A DNA stretch of 64,000 nt from positions 7,161,284 to 7,225,283 of the forward strand of contig NC_046358.1 in NCBI RefSeq assembly GCF_004027225.2, written 5' to 3'. The translations under genes and the position numbers were made by a program. This DNA comes from Strigops habroptila. Taxonomy: Eukaryota; Chordata; Aves; Psittaciformes; Psittacidae. Below are positions 14,901-29,900 of the stretch, piece after piece (the stretch's first letter is position 1; every line of letters begins with the position of its first letter). The notes beneath the pieces were generated by a model. That model saw only the letters and a list, made by a program, of their open reading frames with translations, did no database searches and was not told the DNA's origin.

Positions 14901-17900
14901 AACACACTCAGGAGGTCTCTAAGATTATGTGCTCAGTAACCTGCAGATACCTAAAATATTTGTTTTTCTGTGTTTGGGAAGAGGACTGGAGATAAGTAGC
15001 AAATCAACATTTTCACTACATGTTTTTCTACTCCTTGCACATGCTACATTATAGTCAGAAACACAAACTTAAGACATAAACTATGGACAACAATCCATAA
15101 CATTCTAATCCCATTAAGCACCCTCTACTTTAGATGACATTTCTCATACAAAAAATGAGAGATGAAGTTTAACCATTAGCAGTTGGAAAAGGCAACAGTT
15201 TTTTTAACATAAAAATTACTGCAGTTATACACTGCACTCACTCTCATCAATGGCGGACTTGTTCTCTGCATGACTCTCTATGTCCTTGGAAAACCACTCA
15301 TTGAACTCTTCATGGGAATCAAACAGTGTTGGCATGATAAAATGCAGCAGGGCCCACAGCTAAAAGAAGAGGAGAAAACAACAGATCAGCAAAAGTCACC
15401 CTGTGGGCAAAGTAATTGAAGACCCCAAACCCTTGCAGGTATTTATGAGCAAAATCACTTTGCTAGAGCACAAGACAGGGCAAAATTAAACAAAAACCCA
15501 GCTGCATCCTCTTCCTCCTCACCCCCTGACAAATGCCAGATATATGAACAAGACACCATTAGAAAGCAGTGAGAAACAGTCCACGGTGATTTCAGCCAAC
15601 TGAAGGAAAAGCCACAAGAATTAGATTTCATCCTGAAATCTAGGTATTACTCACCACCAGGTTCTCCTGTTTTATTTTTATTTGGATTTATGGCACATCT
15701 CTAAATTTTCCCTCCCAGAGCTGATCCCAAGTTTGTCTGGCAGTGGTTTGCCATAACCACACAAATACAACAGGTTTCTCAACTGTTCATATATATATTT
15801 AGTGTATATTCTTGTTATGACTCCTGTGAGCTCCTGCATACCTCAGCCATGGTGTTCTGGATTGGTGTCCCAGTCAACAACAATCTGTTTCGACACTGGA
15901 ACTGCAGTAGGATCTTCCAACGAACACTGATGAATAAAATTAAGACAGATCATTAAAACTGCTTTTTGTAGAAGGATATGAAACAAAGTATTTTAAGACC
16001 AATTGCTTCCAGTGACCTTCCCAAATGATTTTTGGAGGTCACTGGGTAAAACCATCACAGCTACTCCCCAGTCTTTCGAAAGACAATTACAGGAAGAAGT
16101 AGCCTTTAACCAATTACATAAATACATGCATAATTTATTTTCTTTTTCTAAGTGTCTTTTTACTCATTTTTAATACAAATGTTTGGATACTAATAAAATC
16201 TCATGATCACAATAGTTAACTTCCAGAAAGAAACAATTATTATGAATCAGAATGTCGTGTATTTGTCAGACTTTACAACACTAAGTGAATACTGTGGCAG
16301 AAGTGCTGAGCTATACATTACAGTCCTCTTAGAAGGGCAGTTTCCAAAGAATGCCGAAGAGACAGACTTTGGTCAGAGTGAGTCTGCATCTAAAGCAATC
16401 TTCAACTTACTGTGTACAGTGGCAACTTGGACAAAGGTTATGGGAAAGCTATTACAGAAGCAAAGACGGACAAATTCATTACTTTGAAAACAAGCAGAAA
16501 ACTTTCTGGCATAGAGTCCTATGACAAAGATTGGGCTTTATTAGAGCCAACAGTATTCCCAGGGTTCTGACCTTCATTTGTGCCTGGAAGTGCCACTGAA
16601 GAAGGAATCAAAATAATGCATTTAATGGAGCCAATATAAGCAATATACGCTAAAGACTGCGGACAGTTCACTAGGCAGAATTCTAAGAGTAGGCAGGAAA
16701 GAAGATGAACAGAAAGAAGCATTTCACACTGTTTTGTTTAACTGTCCTGTACTTCATGCAAGCTTCTGCTCCACAATTACTTTTTAATTACATTTTACGT
16801 ATTTGGAGAAGAAAAATCTAAATGCAAAAATCTAGTGGATTAATCCAGTGTCAGAATGATACAGAATTATACAGAAACTTAACAAGGTTAGATAAAGGGG
16901 CTTATGTGTGTCAATTTTAACTTCTATCAACTTATGGAATCCTGATGTTTTCACAATATTCCTTCAAGAGGTTGATACAGAGGACAGATTTTATTTCCAA
17001 TTAATTTATTACCTGGAGCTACTCTTGAGTGCTTGTGCTTCATCCAGCACCATATATTGCCACTTCACTCTCTGGAAATACTTCACATCCTGTACTACTA
17101 GCTGATAACTGGTAATCACCACGTGGAAAGGAGCATCCTGAGTATATAATGTCTTCTGTAACCACAAAATAAGAAACAAATGTCAACATAAGGTAAATAC
17201 ATTGTAAATAGTTCACTTTTGTGCACTGAAATTTCAGACTTCTGTTTCATAATCTTTTCTCATTATTACTGCATTTTTCCCCAACAGACTTTTTAAATTA
17301 ACTACAGCACAGTTATTCAACTGCTGGATCTGGACTTCAGCCCGTTAGTCCCTGAACAATTTCAGATGCTTCTTAATGCGCCAGCCAAGACCCAGGCACT
17401 GAACCCTACAAAACTCTGTTGTTAAATCAGGAACAATCTGACAGGCCTGCAGGGATGCTAGACTTGGGCATCCTGAGTTAGGTTACTCAAATAGAATGAA
17501 CAGTCCTTGACACTGAAACTTCCTGCTTTATTTACAGAGCTCTAGTGTCTTCAACTGAACTCCACACTACCCTGAATTGTCCTGTACAGTACTGCTCTCC
17601 AGCACAAGAGAAACCTTCTGCCTTATTATCTTAATGAAAATGCTACTATGTCGATGAAGAAACAGAACTCTATCCATACACTGATTAACTTGGTGGCACG
17701 TAGCAACAGTTTCTGGTTTACTTTGAACAAATAACAAGGATGGTCAAAGTGCACAGACATGCTGGTATTACCTGACTCCAGAACTTCCTGATCACCTTTC
17801 TGTCGTGCGGATTTCCCCAATAAGGGAGCACCTGGAACAGTACAAAAGTAGAAAGACATTATTTCCAAATAAAGACATACCTCCTCTAGATTTTTATACA

Positions 17901-20900
17901 GTGTAGTCTACAAAACGAGAAGACAGATCTTCTTCTCCAAACAATGAAAAGGGAATCTATCTTTCTTAACACACAGCAAAATTGGAAAGCACTTGAAAAT
18001 ACTTAGAGCACTCCTGGCAAAGGCATCAAGCCTAGTGTAAGATGAAGGTATGCTGAGCATCTCAAAATGCTCAGTAGCATGTTACACCTTCCAGACAGGT
18101 TTTTCTAAGAATTAAAAATGATACTTTGCTTATGGCAGAAAAAGGTCTGCCCTCAACTGCTACAGTTAACTCTACAGGACTAGTGGGCTTGTTCTCCTGT
18201 TTAACATTTCCCACTGTCCTCTTGGATTTGTATTTCAGAACTGACCCCCAAAATCTGAGATAAAACATCTAGTCTGGACGTATTTAATATAAGAATTTTT
18301 AAAAGTGAGCATTACTGCCAAAGAAATCTGTTAATCCATCTACAGCTCAACATTTTATGTGTCCCATTACTCAGATCAGATCTTTGCAGTGCACAGAACC
18401 CAGTTCCTGGTTAATAAATGTTGTACTGCCACCTCCTGTCTGATGAAAGTACTACACTCAACCAAGACACAAAGTGAGGAATGCTCACATTTCTGAGGCT
18501 GTGAAAGCTCTCAAACCTCTCCATCTGAGTTTGCCTGTTTGAACACACAAACTCAGAATTTCAAAGTGCCTTTTTTTGACTGTTCTTCCAACTGCACTGA
18601 AATAAGGATGCTAGTAAAAAAGCAGACTAATCAAAAAGTGATCTGCCTTTAGTTTACATATTCTGCCATGGACCTGAAGAAATTAATTCACTATGATTTA
18701 CTACAAGCATAACTGACTACGCACTTCTGAAACAGGAGCAAAACTGGTTGAAAAAGACTGATCAAAGTTTTAAACATGTATAAGTTCAGAAAACTTCTTC
18801 TTAAAGCATGTTCTGTTTGATGGATGAGGTAAACATTATTATGCAATAAACCCAAAAAACAGCTATATGGCAGAAAAAGAACTTTTTTTGTGTGTCAAAA
18901 AACAAAAAATTCTCTTTTCACAATCACCCTGACTGCATTTTTTATATGTTTTCTGTATTTCATTCACAGGGAGGAGAAAGCATAAACAGTTGCTCGCCTA
19001 TTCTATATGATGAACTGATTAAAGGAAATGAGAGAAAGTAAGTAGGCAAAATGACCAACTGCTCTGACGTTTTCCACTCCAAGGTTTTTAATCAGGGCCC
19101 CAATTATTTTGGGCTATGCAAATACAGAAATGGATTATTTTTAGGCAAAGAACTCATGAGAACAAAGCAGTCTGCTTTTAAGAAAACAGAAAGAACTTTC
19201 TTGCACATGCTCCTTACCTTAAATTTAGGTACAAATCTGGCAAACTCCTGGTGCCAGTTGTTAAGAGTAGAGGCAGGTGAAATTATTAAAAAAGGTCCCC
19301 AGATGTTCTCTCTCTGGAATACACACATAAATTAAAAATAAAACTAAATAAATAAAGAAATCCATCTGCAAATTCATTGACAGGAAGGGTTACAAAGACA
19401 GTTTGGTACAGCTTACAACTATTAAATGACAGTGGCTACGTAAGAGAGGAAATATGTGCAACAGCAAAACTTCCTCCCAGCACAGTAGGGTGATACAGAA
19501 TCAAACAGAGCAGATCTAATGTTTAACTAAGTATATTTCATAACAGCAAAGTTGTTCCCACAACAATCTCCTCTGTGTCCGAGAGTTGCCACCTTCACAT
19601 TACTAACAACCCCTGTCATTTTAGGGAGGAAAAGAACTTCAGGTGGCATTGGAAAGCTTTGCTCCATCACATCACATGAGAATGTCTTCTGGTGAATAAC
19701 AAAGTTGATCCATTCGCATATTGGTAGTTACAAGCTGCATTACATACATGAGAGCCAGAAAAAGTAAAAGCCCTGTGTAGGCTTCCAAAAATCTCAGGTT
19801 GCTGTGCAACGGGGAGACAAGCCTGTTATCCCTTTCATACAGATGAGCCTTTGGCTCTGCACACCCTTCCAGTATTGTGGTTGATAGTACCAGTGAAGTG
19901 GTGTGAAAAGGAACATAAACAAATGCACGTAATTGTAATTTGGTTGCTACTGCAGCTAACTCTGCTCTCAGTATCACTTAGCTGACATCTCCTATTTAAG
20001 ACAAGCGACTGGATGCCAATCCTTTTTTCTTTTTTTTTTCTTTTAAATAAAGAATGTCTATTTCTGCATGAAGTAAGCCCCTGTTGCTTTTGCTGTTTTG
20101 TTTGTCTGCCCTGGAACAAAAGGATCACTATGTTTCCTAAAAAAAACCCACTGAAATATGGAACTGCACTGCCATGAAGCTCAGAATTTGGGCTTCATTT
20201 CTACATGTCTCTCTGGTTTGTAAAACTTGGTGAACCATGAAGTGTACAACCTGTTCCTTCATCAGGCTTTCACATTCAGTGTAAGTGAAAAGATACTACT
20301 CTGTGAATAAATGAAAATCCTATTTTTATTTTTAATATATGTGGTTATATATATGTAATACACACATATACACTCCCCAACCACCACCAGTTTCAAAGGG
20401 TCCACTTTAAAACAAGGGGGTTTGCCCTTTTAAGACATTTAAGCTTTATAATCTAGAACTCACTGTCAACTGTTAAAACTATGCATCTTCCATCAGGAAT
20501 AAGCTATAATCCACCTACCTCAGCCAAATGTGCAAGGAGAGCAATACTTTGTACTGTTTTACCCAGACCCATCTCATCTGCCAGGATTCCATTGATGCCC
20601 TGCAAAAGAACCATAAATGAACACCTTCATCTTACTACTTTTGTTTTACTTGTTTCCTAAATAATCAAGAATACTGATACGTGGCTTACATTCTATCTTA
20701 CTTTCTTCTAAAGACATTACAGATTGAGTATATGGGGTCTATTTTCAAACCCAGTAAATCTTTTTGACCAAGTTTACTCTAATGACTAATAATCCTAAAA
20801 GTGTAAAACACTTGCAAGATGTACTAAGATACCTGCTCATACAGGTTGGCCAGCCAATTCATGCCTTTCAGTTGGTAACCTTTCAGTTTTCCATTGAAAA

Positions 20901-23900
20901 TTGTAGGCTGTGGAATATCTTCTCCTGCTCGGATAGATGGGTTTGCTAAACTGTAGCTCTCTCCAAAGCCCGTACCGGACTTGTTAGCAGCCCGTAAAGC
21001 AGCTGCCCGACTCTCCTTTGCATCTTCATCAAATGATCTGGTCTAAACAGCAAGAGGAAAGCACACATAAGATGATGAACATATTAACTTGTCAAAAAAC
21101 TATAGTAAAAGGCTTTACAGTTCACATTAAGTATAGGATGTCTGCCAGAAACTAAGAGAAAACAAGCCTATTCCTAAAGCCCAAATATTTATATTCTGGG
21201 TTTCTACCTATTAAATACAGAAAGTGGCAAAGGAATTAAATTCAAATCTGGCACCCAGGATTCAACTTGACTTGGCTGCTATGAAAGATCCTGGTTCTGT
21301 GGCCTCTACCAATTACTCTGCTTTCTCTTCTGCTTCACAGATCCAAAAGATACATACCCGGGCCTGATGAATCTGGTAAGCATCCTCAGCATTCTTCAGA
21401 GCTTGAGCCTTGTAATAGTTACTGTCTGAAAACAACATCTCCACGTTAGAGCTCTGCAGCAATAGCCTCCCAAATTAACACAGAGATAAATTCCAGTAAT
21501 TATAGTAGCGCTTCTTACACAGAAGGATTTTGTGCTTGAAATTGTAAATTTGTACAATCATGTGGGGAGTACAGTAAATTTCAAAAGACAGCACAGGAAA
21601 TACTGTAGATGAATCACTTACCATAATCTTCTTGGGTGATGTTGACCACTACTCCTCCGCCAATATCAATCTGCCTTTGGGTAGAGCTGTCTTCCAGTTT
21701 GCGTAGGATTTCCTCCTGTATTCCGTCATGTCCAATATCTCGTTTACGACTCATAAAGTGGGCATATAATTCAGTTTGTGTGATCAGGAAGTTAAGTTTT
21801 CGCTGCTGTCTCTTAGCCTAAGAGAAGAATCACAGAATGGTTTGGGTTGGAAAGGACCTTAAGATCATCTAGTTCCAAAACCCATGCCATTGGCAGGGAC
21901 ACCTCACACTAGACCATGTCGCCCAAGGCTCTGTCCAGCCTGGCCTTGAACACTGCCAGGGATGGAGCATTTACCACTTCTCTGGGCAACCTGTGCCAGT
22001 GCCTCACTACCCTCACAGCAAAAAACTTCTCTTTGCACATAAGAACACTGACCACCACCATAAACATCTATATTAAAATATAAAATTGTTGTAAAGTAAA
22101 AGTTCTTTTAAATTCAGTGATCAGGGCAAACACCACCATAATTTAACGCAAGAAAGTTTAAAAGATGTGTTCCCACTGAAAAATTAAGAGATCAACAAAA
22201 ATAAACAGGATTTTAGTGGTCCACAGTGAAAGAACTGAACAGTTAAAAACATGCTGGCATGACAACCTAACTCCAACACTCTGTTATTTACTAGTAGAGA
22301 GAATTATGGTAGAATACATAAAATACATCGCTGGGTAATACAGTTCAGATATTATCCTTGTTCTGCATTAAGCAAGACACAGGAACTGTTCATTCTTAGG
22401 TTCTGATAAAAAATGCTACAGTTAGAAGTTGTCTCTTAATCTAGGTCAGCTCCATCTCACTCATTTGTAAAGAATTTACACAGTTTAAAGGCTTTTTTTT
22501 TTACCATCCCTAGCTAACATTAGAAGAATTACAAGTTTTAAGATAGCAGAAGAAATATGTGGAATACCACTGAAACAGAACAAATAACAAATTCACTGGC
22601 TGAATTTAGAAACTCAAATTGCCCAGTTACTTCTGTGTCTCCTCAACAGATTAATTATCAGCAATCTATGGGTTTGCTGTACCTCTCTCATCTCCTCATC
22701 CAGCTTGCGTTGCTCCAGAGCCTCTTTCTCAGCTCGTTTGCGATGTTCTTTTTCCACCTTTTCATACTTTTTCCAATAGAGAAGCATCTCCTTGGTAAGA
22801 CGACGTGCCCGTGGTAGAGTTTCCTTACAGTTCTTCTGGGCCTGGATAGCAGCTCGACGTACCTCCCTCATGCACTGATGGGCAAGCTAGAGAGAAATAA
22901 CATTTTTGAAACAGTGGTAAAATGGACAGCTTTTAAAGAAAGCCCACAATAAACAACACCAAATTTAATTATAACCAAGCCTGATCCTTCAGAAGAGAAA
23001 AAACTGTGATACTTTACTCAGCACTAATGTTTCTGAAATGACATGAGAGAAAATGAACTTCCAAAAACCTCCTGAGATGGTGGAGAAGACAAGACCTGAA
23101 GACAGTTTCAGCATGGTGTGATACTTGAAAGGACTGATCTGGTGGGTAGGTCCTTGAAAGGGACCCAAGAGACAGTGTTCAAGGCCCTCCCTGCAACTCT
23201 GACTCAGCTATTCTAGACTCTTCTGTGGTTCATTTCTCACTGTTCTAATAAGGCTGCTGCAGTCCTGGTAGAACACAATCCCATTCATGTTAATATACTG
23301 AAAAATAGGGGAGTATCTTACATTTTTCCTACCATTTCATGAAGAAGCATAATACATCGTAATTTTTCGTTCTAGTATAAATCAATCAATGCATTGTCAT
23401 AATGGTCAAAATCGTTTGGTTTGTTTGCGACAGGGTTTTTTGTTTCCTCCACTAAAATTTGCACATCACCAATTCTAACACACAGGTTTCAAATGATCAA
23501 ATAAAATGAAAACAACGAAAAGTAGAATTTCAAAGCCTCTAAGTCTGCTGCATCACTCACTTGCTAAAATGCAATTTGTGATAACTACAAATATAATAAT
23601 CACAGGCTATTTGCCCACACATCGCAAAGAGATACAGCTTCTGCTAGCTAAGGAAGCCCACAGGAGAGAACCTACCCACAGCGAAGGTTCTTAAATATAC
23701 ACATGCAGGTCCTGTTTTCTGCATCCCTTACACAGAAAATGCTCCCTTTTTCCATTTTGTATATATATATTATCAAAATTTCCTACATCATCTTGTCTCT
23801 GATGATTCTCAGTCACATATTTGATTACCTTTTCATTAGCCATATAAATGAATCAGACACTTGAGCATAACACTTGAAAAATGCTCTGAAAGCCATTACC

Positions 23901-26900
23901 TAAAGTAAAGCCTTCCAGGTAGAAACAACGACACTTCTCAGAGAAGACTGATGAAGAATGAGATGAACTCCTTTTGCAATCACTTAAGCACAAAATTTTT
24001 CTATTTTTAATCTCAGCTCCTATATATCTTTATGTAAATTAACACATTTAATACTCCAAGAACTCCTTTGATTTGAACAAGAATGCTTAAACCAGCAAAT
24101 TCTAGCTAGTGGATAGATGGGCAGTTCAAAAGCCAACAGAATGTACCAAAAATCATTAATTTATTGTATCAAAGATCAGTAAATTAAAAATGTACAAACC
24201 AAATCTTACGAAAGCAAAAAAACATCTCATGAAAGAAATTCCTGTTGCTTGTTTCATCTGTTGCTTATGAAACGTGCCAAAATAACACATCTAAAAAATG
24301 AAAAGCCTTATACTAAATGACATACAGTGCTTTCTCCTCTGCTGTCCTGCTAGTATACTCAGTATTGGAAGAAACAAAAGAAACACAAAGAGGTTACAGT
24401 TTGCTTACTACATCCAGTACAAGTAACAGTATAAAGCTAAACAACACTTACCTTTTTGCTGTTGGTTAGGAAAAGGTTGCGGGCTGAGGCTTTTTGTTTG
24501 TATGCCTGTAGAAAAATACCATCTTAAAATCAGTTAAAGGGCAATGGCTTCACAGTGTTTTAAAAGATCATTAGGCAGACTTCAGCAAATACATGTGCCA
24601 ACTTCAGCCATGCACACTGCTATAACTGGGTACAGGTACTGTAAGTATTTTTAATTTGACTGAAACAGCTTTTCATCCTTCTGTATTCCAACTCCTGAAG
24701 GAAGCATGTAAAACATCTCCTTTTTCAGGATTGCTCCTTCATTTACTACTATTGCAAAGTAGAGTTCGCCTTTTCCACAGTTATCACTGAAGTGAACAAC
24801 AAAAATTTCCACTGTTTCCCAAACATGTTTAGAATTAATGGAGGTCCTGTGCTCCTTACATGATCAAAATCAGTGTCTTGAAAAAATAAGGTCTATCATG
24901 CTGCACATATCCTTTGCCTGGCTTACAAGTTCATAAAGGATAATACAGCCATCACTCATATTCAACGTCCTAGAATTCAAAGCCTGTTAACTGTGAACTC
25001 CAAAAAGCAGGTTCTAAGGTCCACTCTGATCACATCTCAGAAAACCAGCAACAGTGAACCCAGCTTTCCACTTCAAATGTGCCTGAAGCTCCTTCTGTAA
25101 ATGACACACTTCTACCTAGACTGTTTCTGAAGTAAGTTTCAAAAAACACACGTGCTACTATGATTGAAACACTCCTTTCCCGAACTTCATGTAAAACCTA
25201 GATACTGGTTTGCTCTACATTGCTATCCTGTAGACCAGTCGAGTATCTGTTAAGAGTTTACTGTGCTTTTCATAGGAAAGGATTGAATAATGAAAGCTGT
25301 GGTAAAGCACTGCTCGATTCTCTTAAACATCATTGGGGGTAAGAAACTACAAACTACACTTTGCTTACAGCGTATCAGTTTGGTTATTAAAGACCACCAG
25401 AAAAATCAGGTCTTATTTCACTCTGTTCTGCCAAGTGTCAACTCCCCACTAAGCTAATTTTCTATTTCACTTTCTTGCTGTCATCACTGATCTAGTGCCA
25501 TTAGCCACGCTCACCTTTGGCAACTCCTTTTTAACAATGCTAAGCCACACTTTCCGCCGACGTGCGTTAAGTTGCTCGATACTCAAATGCTTTTTCTTGG
25601 ACCCAGGTGGTGGTGTATCTTGAGAAAACTTGGCAAAAACTTTGGTCTGGTGATGATGGCATCGTGGTGACTCCTCTGAAGAGAGTTCTTCATCCCGTCT
25701 CCTCTTTTTCTTTACTTTTTTCAACTTGCCTGCATGGCAAAAATGGTCATAAAATTAGATTTCTTTTTCCGTTTTGGGAATACACTTAGGTATCTTTCCT
25801 GAATAAGCTATTTTAGCCAATTTATGCATGGAACTAACAAAAAAGCCAAACTTATCCATGTTTGCTAACACTGGTACCATCAACTTATCATGTTAGACAT
25901 TTTCTCATTACTTCATAATGGAATATCTTTCTGTTTAATTAATAAACTGGTGAAATGCAATTTTTCCACCCAGGAAAATACGCTCTAGGAGTTAAAAGGT
26001 CTGGGCCCTGATGCAGTGTTTCTTGCTTTGAGGTTAAATTGTACATAAAGACACGTAAAGGTCAGCCATTTAAAGGTAACAGCATTAGCATTTGGCAGGA
26101 CAAGTCTCAAACTGAACTTCTCAGCAGGTGAAAGAGATTGGCATGTTATCATGTACCACAGATACCAGCTTTCAGAGGAAACTGATACTGGTATCAGATA
26201 CTAAAAATATTCTTTGTGAATATGCAAAGTCATTGATGCTGCAAGATCAGTTCAGGAAAAAAAAAATACAAAGTTAAAGGAACTTGAAGAAAGATAGGAA
26301 GGAAGGAAGCCTAAAATAGTCCCATAAAAACACAGCTCAAACTGAAGTACTTGCACTAGAGAGAATTCACCTTATGCTGACAGTTCATAGCCTTCTCTTC
26401 CTGCTTCCTTACAGATTTACAGCTGCTGCCAGCTCAATCAAGAAAGGAAACTGTACTGCTCGGCAAACATGCAACTGAGAAGCTCCAGCTGAGAAGTTAC
26501 AGCAGTAATTCTATTTTAACTCACGCTGGACATCAATTCCAAGTTCCCTCTAATTTCCAGAAAACACTCTCACTCCCTATCGTTTCTTGTTCACTACAAT
26601 TACATATTCAGGAACAACTGCAGCAGGTACTGATCCACTTCTTACATTTTCAAGGAACTATCACGTTTTCAAACAACTCTGAGTAAATGGACAATGCTAC
26701 ACAATGGTCCTTATGGATTCCGAAGCAATGAATAAAGCAGTAAGGTACTTACTGCATACCTCTTTCATCCTAGAATCAGAGGCCCACCAAGGAAACCTAA
26801 AGCTGTGAACTCTCAATTCACATTCCTTTTTCTCACCCTAGCTTTCTAGAAGCCAGAAGATAAAGCACAGGATTCTCTATTTTCTTTGACAGAACTGTAT

Positions 26901-29900
26901 ATTTCCATGCAAAACCCAAAAGTTTTGAACATCTATGTTTATTCAAAGGAAATAACGTAGGAAAGAAGTTTGATCACAACAGCCATTTAAAAACACAAGG
27001 TAAGTGACTTCACCTTTTAATTTTTTCTCTTCTTTAAACTTCTTTTTCTTGGGCCCTAGCAGGTGGCGCTGCTGCTCATAGTAAGGATCGTGTGTAGACA
27101 GCAGTCCTGCACTGTAGTACTGATATTGCTGCAACTGAAGTGGATGTAAATGAGCACAGTAATGGAAAACAGATATAGCAGATAACAGAGCAGGTAAACA
27201 AGTTCAGATCTTGATTGTAAATGAGAGATCAGAAAACATGCACCTCTCCATATTCAGCATCGTTATCAAGGATCATAGAGAGTCCAAAGTGAAACTACTC
27301 CCGGAGGTGGCCTCCAAGTTCCACAGAGGGAGCCAAGGCCACCCAGTAAAGTAAAATGGGAAGAGCAGGCAGTGAATCTTACGCTTTCCAAGCATACTGC
27401 TCTTCCTCTTCCATAGGGGTGCTGCCCAGCAAGACAGCATGTTACATGAAGTGGTCCAATTATGGACCTCTTATTTGTTTTGCCTGTATTCCCAAATTAC
27501 ATATGCGTTCTACCTTACCCTTCCAAAGAATAGGTTTAGATAAAAAATCTTCTATTTAAAAGATTTCCACAAACAACTTGAACATTCAGGTTGTCAAGTA
27601 AAAACATAGTGGCCCCAGGACTTTTTCCCCAAATTATTAAAAAAGTCAGTATATCACTAGTATTCTTCAACTAAAATATTAAAGCCAAAAAAAAAGCCAA
27701 ACTTATCAAAGCCAAACTATACACAGGTTACGTATAAACAGGCAAACTAAAGACAGGACGGGTCAGAAAGTGACCTTTCAAAACCTAAGCATACCATTAA
27801 GTTAATAAAAGAAGCTAACACAATCTGAGTTTAGAACTTAACAAAGGAAAGAAGTGCACAGAAACAAAGACATGGATGGGAAAATATTTCTTTACTCTTC
27901 TGGAGGAATGTCAAAAGAATATGAAACAAGATAACAATTTTTTATTTCAGACACATCCTCTTAGGAGGACTTCCTCCACCTGAGACTACTTTCTGGTGCG
28001 ATTCAAAACAGCAATGAAAATGATTTCTGCAGAAGTCCTTACAATTTGAAGAAATATACTACTAGAATCAAAACAGTCATAGAATTTGGCCTAATATTAA
28101 GAAAAAGACAGAAATGTGGCAGATTATTTTCTTATAGGAAGGGGAAAAAAAAGAATATAAGAAGGAAATCCAAAATAAAAAAGGTAAGAAAGAAAAAAAA
28201 AGTCAAGTAAAATCCCAAAGAATGAAAGAAAACAATAAGAAAGATAGTTCCTAGGTTTCTTCGAAGACTGTAAACATCACCTTACTACTCGTCATCTCAA
28301 CAATGATCCAAGTATATTGCTTTAGGTTTAAATACACAATTTTAGTCTTAAACAGCAGCTACTACCTGTATTAGAACCCACAGCACTTCACTTTTCATAT
28401 ATGTTATCCAAATCTTGCATTCTAGCACCCTGTATTTGATCTACTGTCTGGAACACAGCACTGTGAAAGCTACACGGAACACGTGTGCCAGTACCAGCTA
28501 CATAAATTGACAGATTCTCAGCATAAGGCATCAACAGCCTTTCAGTCTATGTAATTAATTAAATAACACTTGTCTGAAACTGATGGTAGATTGTTCTAGT
28601 CTATCAAGCAACAGGATGTTTTCCAATCCACAAAATACTATGGGTTTTGATACAAATGTAAGAGCAGTTAAAATAATGCAGTTAAAGGAGAGAATAAAAA
28701 TCAAGGCAGTTAAAAAATTCTGGATTTTTACCTCTTTGTCTTTGCTGTATTTACTTTGATGCAGTTTCTTGTATTTGTGTAATCTCAGCATATCATGAAG
28801 TTCCTCCCTTGAAAGGGAAAATTCTTCATCCTCCTCACCATCCTCATCACTCAGTGAATCTGTGTCACTGGAGTCATCACTCAGAAGGATACTCTAACAA
28901 GAATAAACGGAAACTAATTTAATAATCACAAGTCCCTACAGTGAATTGTTTATTTATGCAAAGCACTCTTGAGCCTTTACCTAATAAAGGGCTGCAGGTC
29001 CGGCTCAACAACAATACTTAGCATTCACAAAGTGTCTTCCATCTGAAACACCTCAAATGGAAACCAGTTTTCTGAGGTACAGCCCTGCGTAGCTATGAAT
29101 CCAACACAGATTTTCTGATTTGTGGGGAGTTTTCTTTTAGTTTGGTGACAGTTAACGTGATTTTAGAATCTACTTTGTGGTCTCAGAAAAGCAGCAGTGA
29201 GAAAAGCTGTGATACCAGTAGGGGCATTTTGTGATGCATGGTTGCAGGTGCTTTCCTACCCCATTTGTACCTTGTCCTGCTATCCTACCACTTCCCACCT
29301 GCATCAGTTGCAGCAGATTTGGCTCTTGTCTGTCCTCCTGGCAACCTGCTTTTGCTAAATAAAGAAGGCTACGGTACAGTGAAAAAGCAAAGATGGCATA
29401 AAGCCATCATTCCACACTCTCCTTCCATCCTCATTCGGACCTTGTATTGAGTTAATCTTAGACACAAATTTTCAGCCAAGTCCCAAGGTCCATTTAATAT
29501 ATTTCATAATAGATCATTTTAATTTGGACTGTGTACTAATATTACTTCAAGTTCCTGAATGTATACTCATTGTGAAACTTAACTACAATGGTTCTGCTCA
29601 CCCAAATTGAAATGCCTACTCTCCATTTTGCTACATAACGAAAATGAAAGCCTCAAATCTACAGAGACTGTAATTCTATTTTGCTCTACCCAAAATCTAA
29701 TGATATGTATTATCAACTGTCACATACTCTTCTTTCTTTCCATTTCCAAGATAAGAAGCCGCTACAGAAGGTATTTTTTGCTTTGGTGGTTTTTTTCTTC
29801 ATGTAAAAAAACCAAAGCCCCAAAACCCCCCCCAAATCCCCATTTCTTTCTTCTTAGCAAGTGACACTAGCTCGAGTTACCTCCAAAAAAACAGAGCAGC

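Larger units (their letters stand above)
14231..20518 (-). other. INO80 introns 13-18
   Basis: Introns 19314-20518, 17832-19217, 17156-17771, 15927-17012, 15360-15841 and 14231-15241. A short (TA/CA)n tract lies near 20334-20372. I recognise no interspersed repeat, RNA gene or second gene. Confidence 0.65.
20600..25514 (-). other. INO80 introns 7-12
   Basis: Introns 24506-25514, 22887-24451, 21818-22682, 21426-21621, 21043-21357 and 20600-20832. The only repeat I recognise is the CR1 copy at 21828-22040 in intron 9. The others hold AT-rich sequence without recognisable genes. Confidence 0.65.
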
